From positions 60,837,554 through 60,901,553 of the forward strand of contig OX485803.1 in assembly GCA_950295325.1 (NCBI GenBank): a stretch of 64,000 nt of DNA. The letters run 5' to 3'. Position numbers and translations under genes: made by a program. The notes under the pieces were generated by a model, which was not told the DNA's origin, made no database searches, and saw only the letters and a list, made by a program, of their open reading frames with translations. Below are positions 58,789-64,000 of the stretch, in pieces. Each line of letters starts with the position of its first letter. Positions within the stretch are counted from its first letter, which is position 1. Origin of the DNA: Polytrichum commune (taxonomy: Eukaryota; Streptophyta; Polytrichopsida; Polytrichales; Polytrichaceae).

Positions 58789-59416
58789 GTAATAAATGGG
58801 GGAGGACCAACCACTACACTAAATAGGTAGATTAGTGTTGGAAACACTAATAGTCGACGAAAACGCTAAATGTCAATTGTCTTCATAGTGTTAGAACACT
58901 AAATGTCAACTCTAACACTATTTGTACCAATTAGTAACTTTGAATATTTACAAAAGCACATTTAGTGTTAGATGACATTTTTTTTGTAGATCTTCAAATG
59001 AAGAATTGGAGGTAGAATATGTGAGCCTCATAGAAAATGTAATATGCTAGGAATTTGATATTACAAAATTTAAACTTAATGGAACTCAACTTTGACAATA
59101 CAAAATAAAGACAAAGGAAATTGTAACACTAATTGTACTTTCAAGTGACATTTAGTGTTGTGGGTAACTATTGGCTCTAACACTAATCTTCATCTAACAC
59201 TAATCTACCTATTTAGTGTAGTTACAGAGGAACTGGTTGAGTTTGGGGATATAAAAGCATTCAAGACTTCAGGAAAAGCATGATCCGTTTGGAGGAATTT
59301 AACAGAATATTCCTCAACTTAATAAAGAGAACCCGAAAGATGTCAACATAAAACCAGTTGGACTTACATACATTGGGATCTCGACTAGATATGCCCAAAA
59401 GTCTCCCCAGACACTG
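58789..59416 (-). mobile_element. hAT-like element, family A, copy A9, with nested family G element
   Basis: Left part AATAAATGGGGGAGGACCAA and right part GTTACAGAGGAACTGGTTGA..AGTCTCCCCAGACACTG are the two pieces of a reverse-oriented family A copy. They rejoin if 58817-59218 plus one TA is removed. The outer 8-mers do not match convincingly. Confidence 0.65.
58817..59218. mobile_element. TA-flanked MITE, family G
   Basis: Ends CACTAAATAGGTAGATTAGT and the exact reverse complement at the right, flanked by TA (58815-58816 and 59219-59220). 402 bp. The interior repeats the motif AACACTAA many times. Non-coding. Confidence 0.85.
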
Positions 59417-61260
59417 CTATAAGTGTTTGTGGAAATTTGTGGGCTCCATAAAATTATTGTGGTCCACAATAATAAGATTATTAAGTGTACTTGAGCACTT
59501 TCAAGCCTATTATAAGCAATTTTACAAAGATAGTGTGAACTTTGCAACTTTCGGAACGTGCAAAGCCTTCATGACGATGGGGTTAAGCCACGACACCTAC
59601 AATGATATGTGCAATTAGGTTGCATGTTTACTTATGCAAATTAATTACCATGGGTCAAAACCACATTATAGAGACTTGTAACTTTTTCTATTCATCTATA
59701 TAACAAATCAAAACAAATCAAAAAATCATTCTTGAAGTTTGAAACTATGGTAGTAAATCTTCAAAATAGTGTGGAATGTGGATAAACTAGCATGGGGCAA
59801 CCTTATTACACATATTTGTGTTTGAGCTAATCGATATCTTGTTGTAATCGGCTGAACATACTCAAGGTATATGTCTTTGTTTTGGGCAATTATTTCCACG
59901 TACATATTTAGCCATTGGATTGGCTTGGGAATTGTCTAGTTCACCTGGCAATTTCAAATCACGTACATTATCATTCAAAGTTCTTAAGGTAGAGTTGCGA
60001 AGCAAGTTATAGATAATGAGGTTTCTCTTTCTCTTGAAACAGTGACATAGACTCTCCAAATTTTCAAAAAAATTGATCTTGAAATAGTGTCTATGTTTTG
60101 AGCACAATGTACAATCTCACTGTAATGCATGTATTTTTAACGTCTAATCTTACTCACAAACCTTGTCGTATATGACTTAAATATAGGATTCTACTTCAAA
60201 ACTATGATCGCATAGGGTCCACTTTAACCTCAAAACAATGTTTTTATAGCCTTGGGAGTTACAGGTTAAAAAAATGCACACTAAATTTGAAATATGTGAA
60301 TTCTTTTCTACAATGCTAATTTTAAAATTTTGTTTTGAGTACTACCTTCAAAAGAAGCATGTATGTATTTTTGAAGAACACTAAAAGTAGATAAAATTGG
60401 AAAAGCAATTTGCGATGTTTGTACAAAATAGGCTAATGAGATACTAGATTAGCATTTTCATGGATTTCATATTTGATGGAACCCTAAAGCTCACTATGAA
60501 CTCACCAAATATTAAAAGTATTTAAGAACATGAAATTTGCACGTGGGACCAAATATAGTCATTTGTTGGTGGACGTGCTTTTTAGTGATTTGTTTTGCAG
60601 ACATCATTTTAATATAATTGAGTTGAGTACTTGTAACGGCTATAGAGGTCTCCATGAAAAAAAAATCCTAACGTCAAAGACAACTTGGTACTACTTTATA
60701 GCCTTTCACCAAGGAGTTTGTGATTTCCACATGCATGATCCACTTCGTGATTCGGTTCACCGTGCTTGCACCTATATGTCCTTGGAGTATTTCAAAAAGC
60801 CCGGAGGGAGTTAAGCCACAACACTTAAGAAGCGGTCCAATGTGAATGAGACTGAAAAACTCTCTAATTCAAAAATTGAACTATAGGCGTGGGGGAGGGG
60901 GGGTGGGAGCAAGAGCTGGTCGTTTAATCTTCTTCATCGTCATGTTGGTTACTCTCAAGTCTCTCACCATAGCTCATAGTCGGGAAATTTGTGCCACATA
61001 AACACTCCACTAGACTTTACAAACCGTCTCAATGCATATGGCGTCATATTGAGTCGGTAAGCACACTTGAGCGAGTGTTGAGGTTCGTGAAATCGATGCG
61101 AGATGCCTTATTTTTTGAGGTGCAGTTTCTTGCCCATTATGGTGGGCACACCTAAAAGCTTCCAAAGTGAGCCTGGGACTCGCAAGTTCTCTTGTTCAAA
61201 TCATGTTCATTCCAAGAGACAGGTGCTGGAATTGGGCGAGGGGTCATGATTGGGTGTTAG
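59417..61260. other. Intergenic, no gene recognised
   Basis: ORFs 59358-59618, 59862-60107 and 60530-60814 show no domain. The last is the most protein-like but has no flanking splice or promoter signals that I can support. The left side of the candidate gene at 61.27 kb may reach into this block. Confidence 0.35.
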
Positions 61261-61264
61261 TTAC

Positions 61265-61721
61265 CATACGCGGTGACTCCGGGTCTTTGATAAGTGTGGC
61301 GAATGTCAATTTGGGGCTCTATGGGGAAAAGAAAGAGTAAAACGTGACGTGGCTCCCACTTTTGGGAGTGTACCCGGCCGCGCGACCCATCGTCTCTTTC
61401 AATTTAGATCGAGGCTCTGCACCTACCTACGTAGAATTATGATTGATGTGTGTGTGTGTGTGTTTGTTTCCAAAAGGTAACTTACGGCACGGGATTGGCA
61501 CCCGCACAAGGTAGCATCTTCCCGAGCTCTTTAACTTATTAGGGACTGTGTATGTGGATGATGCCACAAAAAACTCACCTGGTGTCATAGATCCATCCAC
61601 AGGCGCGTCCAGAACGATCGACTCCCCTCCGTAGTCATCACCCCTACCCGTAGCTAGAGCCCCTTTTTCATTCATTCTCCACAATGGCCCCCATCAAGTG
61701 CACTGGACCTTTGTCAGCCAT
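61265..61721 (-). pseudogene. Candidate spliced gene, unrecognised, first exons; frameshifted by a 4-bp duplication
   Basis: On the - strand AATAAATGGCTGAC places an ATG (61721-61719) in an excellent plant context. The frame reads MADKGPVHLMGAIVENE and then stops at TGA. The sequence there is GAATGAATGAA. If one GAAT is counted as a duplication, the frame continues KGALATGRGDDYGGESIVLD, then APVDGSMTP, to a consensus donor CCAG|GTGAGT at 61579/61578. A possible second exon of 54 nt (61318-61265), entered from an AG acceptor in matching phase 1, reads PQIDIRHTYQRPGVTAY before GTAAC. I do not recognise the protein. Alternatives are a short uORF plus a downstream start, or chance. Later exons were not found. 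Confidence 0.35.
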
Positions 61722-62689
61722 TTATTGCAGTGTCAAATCCTCGCGCGGTGGATTGAATTAGAATTCAGGACCTAGCTAGCAACAAAGCATCAGGCAGGCA
61801 GGCAGGCAGTACACTTAACTTTCCACGCACCCCTAAACCGCATGGCCAACAAGATGATCACCCCACCCCTCCACCCGCCCGCTTGCAGTACGTAGCTAGG
61901 CAGCAAAAGTAAGTTAAAGTTAGAAACCTGCAACAACGACCACCACCTCACCAAGTCTGATCCAAAACGTAATTAAGTACTCACTTAAGCCCCTGGAACC
62001 CAGCTTCCTGTCAGTAAACCCCATCACAGCTTCTTCTTCCTCTTCCTCTTCCTCTTCCCCTGCTCCCAATCTTCCAGTCTCCTCGATCGAGTACTTACTT
62101 ACTTACTTAGACCCCCATTAGCTAGTAGCTGAGCAAATCGCAGCAGCAGCAGCAGGCTAGGCTATGGAGATCCCTGTACGGCTCGCTTACACAAAAGATT
62201 GTGCGGACTTTGTTCGAGTATCCACAATCACACGCGACACTTATTAGGGCTTACCAGGCGCTCCTACAGTAGGAGTAGTTTGCCCTTTGCTTTGCTTTGC
62301 TTTGCTCCGGATCCAGGCTGACACGGGCAATATGATGGCAGACTGGACTGGATGATCATCGACTGCCTGCCTGCCTGCCTGCCTGCTCTCCCCTTGGAAT
62401 CCCTAGGTCATGCTTCAAACGCAAGCGAGGAGGAGGTGGAGGTGGAGGTGGAGGAAGGAGGAGGGAGGAGGGAGGAGGACGACCTCGACGAAGAGGGGGT
62501 GAGGGGTGCTAGGTTGATAGGTTGATAGGTAGGTGGGTAGGTTGGTAGATGGCTGGCTAGCTAGCTAGCTGCGATTACTTAATACCTGTTGCTTGCAGGA
62601 TCCAAGCTCTGCTGCCTAGTCTGCCAGTTAGGATTCCCATGCACCACCCAGGCGGGAGGGAAGGAAGAGAGAGATAGAGAGAGAAGAAC
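61722..62689 (-). other. Low-complexity 5' flank of the candidate gene
   Basis: CT/GA-rich, simple-repeat sequence typical of a plant leader or promoter read on the - strand: TTCCTC repeats at about 62035-62058, (CTTA)n at 62093-62107, TGCC repeats at 62364-62386, GGAGGT/GGAGGA repeats at 62426-62480 and GTAGG repeats near 62520-62550. No ORF of note. Confidence 0.5.
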
Positions 62690-63396
62690 TATCGTATTCG
62701 AGGGCGTACCTCGCATCCATCCAATATAAAAGCCCAAACTGTTGTGCACATCAGAGTTTATTTTATTTCATCGTTTTCTAGTTGTTTGGACACTGGAATT
62801 GGCTTTAATGGCCCCGAATTAGCCTACGTGATTCCGCATTGGTCTATTGGAGGTCGTTTGAGATGAATCGGCGACAAACCTTGATCTTTTCATCTCGATC
62901 TCCTAGAGGTTTGATCCCGATTCATCTCGAATGACCTCCAATTGACTAGTTCGGGGCAAGGCTGGCACCGCGCGGTTTTTTGTAGTTGGTTTTTCTAGGT
63001 TTTTCTTTAAAACCGAACCATTTGAGGTCCAATGAAATCCAATTTTATTCGGGTTTTTTTTGCATTGAAACCAAACATCCAATGCATCAACTGGAAAAAG
63101 GTGGGGTTTCCCCATCCTTGATGATAATTGCTGGCTAGAATACACATGGCGGCAACTCGAATGAAACCTTGGTTTTATTTGCAGAAATTAGGTTTTTTGC
63201 ATTAAAACCAAAAACCCAATGCATCGGTCAGTAAAAAAATAGATTTTTACCACCCTTGATTCGGAGTTTTTAAGGCTAATTATAGTGTCCAATCAACTAA
63301 AATAAATAAATAAAACCTTCGGGCTGCATACTATACCAAGTTTTTACATGTTGGAGGAATGAGGGGGATGCTCGTATACGATGATACCCTCTCTCC
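62690..63396 (+). mobile_element. Inverted-repeat MITE, family E, copy E5, with a nested insertion
   Basis: Left GAACTATCGTATTCGAGGGC..CTCGCATCCATCCAATATAA and right ACATGTTGGAGGAATGAGGG..GTATACGATGATACCCTCTC are family E arms. The copy is about 700 bp instead of 240 because of a 302-bp insertion at 62957-63258 and apparent extra internal sequence. Confidence 0.7.
62957..63258. mobile_element. hAT-like element nested in E5
   Basis: Ends CAAGGCTGGCA and the reverse complement of CAAGGGTGGTA are short inverted repeats, flanked by GTTCGGGG (62949-62956) and ATTCGGAG (63259-63266), 6 of 8 identical. Inside, a module with TTTTTTGCATTGAAACCAAA recurs as TTTTTTGCATTAAAACCAAA. Non-coding. Confidence 0.6.
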
Positions 63397-63460
63397 ACCG
63401 TGACATCGTTGTATATCTAACTCAACTCACTTGGGAGTGTATGGATTCCATTCACTGTTA

Positions 63461-63803
63461 CATTGAATAGTCATATTAGAGTGGGTGGAAAATTAGCGTG
63501 GGCCACTCTGATTTTCTCGTCAAGGTGGAATTAACGTGGGTCCAAAAACGAGGTCTTCCCCTAAGTCTTCATGAAGACTTCTAACCAACAATTTGGATAT
63601 TATTGTAGGACACAAGTAGCACAAAATAAAATAACCACCCACAATGCTTCCCTAGAAAAAAAACATTCATGTGGCCCACACTATTTTTCCACTAGAAATT
63701 AAGCGTGGATTGAAAATTATTGTGGCCCACATCAATTCTCATCATAAGAATTAGTGTGGGCTGTAGAAAATTATTGTGGCCCACGTGTTGGGACTATTTA
63801 CTG
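63461..63803 (-). mobile_element. TA-flanked MITE, family F, copy F2
   Basis: Starts CATTGAATAGTCATATTAGA and ends GGGACTATTTACTG, flanked by TA (63459-63460 and 63804-63805). The interior is the reverse complement of F1, including the GTCTTCATGAAGACTT palindrome and the ACAAAATAAAATAACC block. 343 bp. Confidence 0.75.
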
Positions 63804-63967
63804 TAGCTAGCATACGAGTTCAAGAGCATAAGGTAGATGAGGCTAATTCGGTTAGGTTTCTTAATCAGACACTTATTTTTGGCTCCTAATTGGCGGTACA
63901 ATCGCTTTAATTCGGTGGGTGAGTAATACATGATGATTTAGCCACCACCTTGATAATATGTGGGTTA

Positions 63968-64000
63968 GGTTGGGTTCCCATGTAGGCCACTCACCCACTA
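63968..64000 (+). mobile_element. Left end of a family N Harbinger-like MITE, cut by window edge
   Basis: GGTTGGGTTCCCATGTAGGC after TTA, continuing CACTCACCCACTA, matches the ends of the element at 54502-54924. Confidence 0.6.

Noticed and set aside
61180-61240. tRNA-like GTTCAAATC box near the candidate gene
   Set aside because: No A box at the right distance and no cloverleaf arms. Similar isolated GTTCRA boxes near 32725 and 40950 also failed.
61220-61265. Possible third exon of the candidate gene at 61.7 kb
   Set aside because: The frame would be phase-compatible, but the intron needed is only about 39 nt.

Overview
This is a nuclear, repeat-rich land-plant window. Two interrupted copies of a TIFY-domain gene (TIFY is a plant-specific family), canonical plant GT-AG introns, a CT/GA-rich gene 5' flank and many small inverted-repeat DNA transposons support this. 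The species cannot be fixed from sequence alone. A large, AT-leaning genome such as a fern or another seed-free vascular plant would fit, but that is a guess. No bacterial-style operons, rRNA, convincing tRNA or CRISPR arrays are present.

Genes. The 3' part of one TIFY gene lies at the left edge on the + strand (218-998). A complete paralogue lies on the - strand (coding exons 45402-42116, probable 5' UTR exon ending at 47072). Both resemble the TIFY8 group: they carry a TIFY motif and a conserved LLWGLSQ tail but no Jas motif. They point towards each other across about 41 kb of transposon debris. The left copy appears to need a very short GC-AG intron to keep its conserved tail in frame. A third possible gene, unrecognised, starts on the - strand near 61.72 kb and looks broken by a 4-base duplication. 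A two-stop relic at 7012-7818 is also coding-like. Everything else longer than 60 codons looks like chance ORFs or transposon sequence.

Mobile elements. The space between genes is filled by non-autonomous DNA transposons, several definable by termini and target duplications: (i) a roughly 200-230 bp hAT-like family rich in AACCGGTT, with 8-bp target duplications; (ii) PIF/Harbinger-like elements flanked by TAA; (iii) elements ending CACTAAATAG or CACYCTAAAC with TA duplications; (iv) a 93-95 bp hairpin element with 9-10 bp duplications, Mutator-like; (v) an unclassified family with GGAGAGAGGGAATTATC ends; (vi) a decayed pogo/Tigger transposase at 14.1-15.6 kb. Many are nested, which gives relative insertion ages.

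Layout. 0-1 kb TIFY tail; 3-5 kb dispersed repeats; 7-7.8 kb coding relic; 9-9.7 kb nested hAT plus TA element; 12.5-13 kb Harbinger-like; 13.8-15.9 kb Tigger relic; 16.6-19 kb two TA elements; 20.5-21.9 kb cluster of three hAT copies; 25.4-27.9 kb tandem duplications and a GC-rich Harbinger-like element; 35.1-40.3 kb a dense set of nested elements; 42.1-47.1 kb TIFY8-like gene; 47.4-50 kb degenerate tandem array of about 190-270 bp units just upstream of that gene; 51-53.3 kb nested Harbinger-like elements; 56.9-59.4 kb an inverted pair and nested TA/hAT elements; 61.3-62.6 kb candidate gene start and its low-complexity flank; 62.7-64 kb more nested elements. All family assignments rest on termini and target duplications read by eye, not on database searches.
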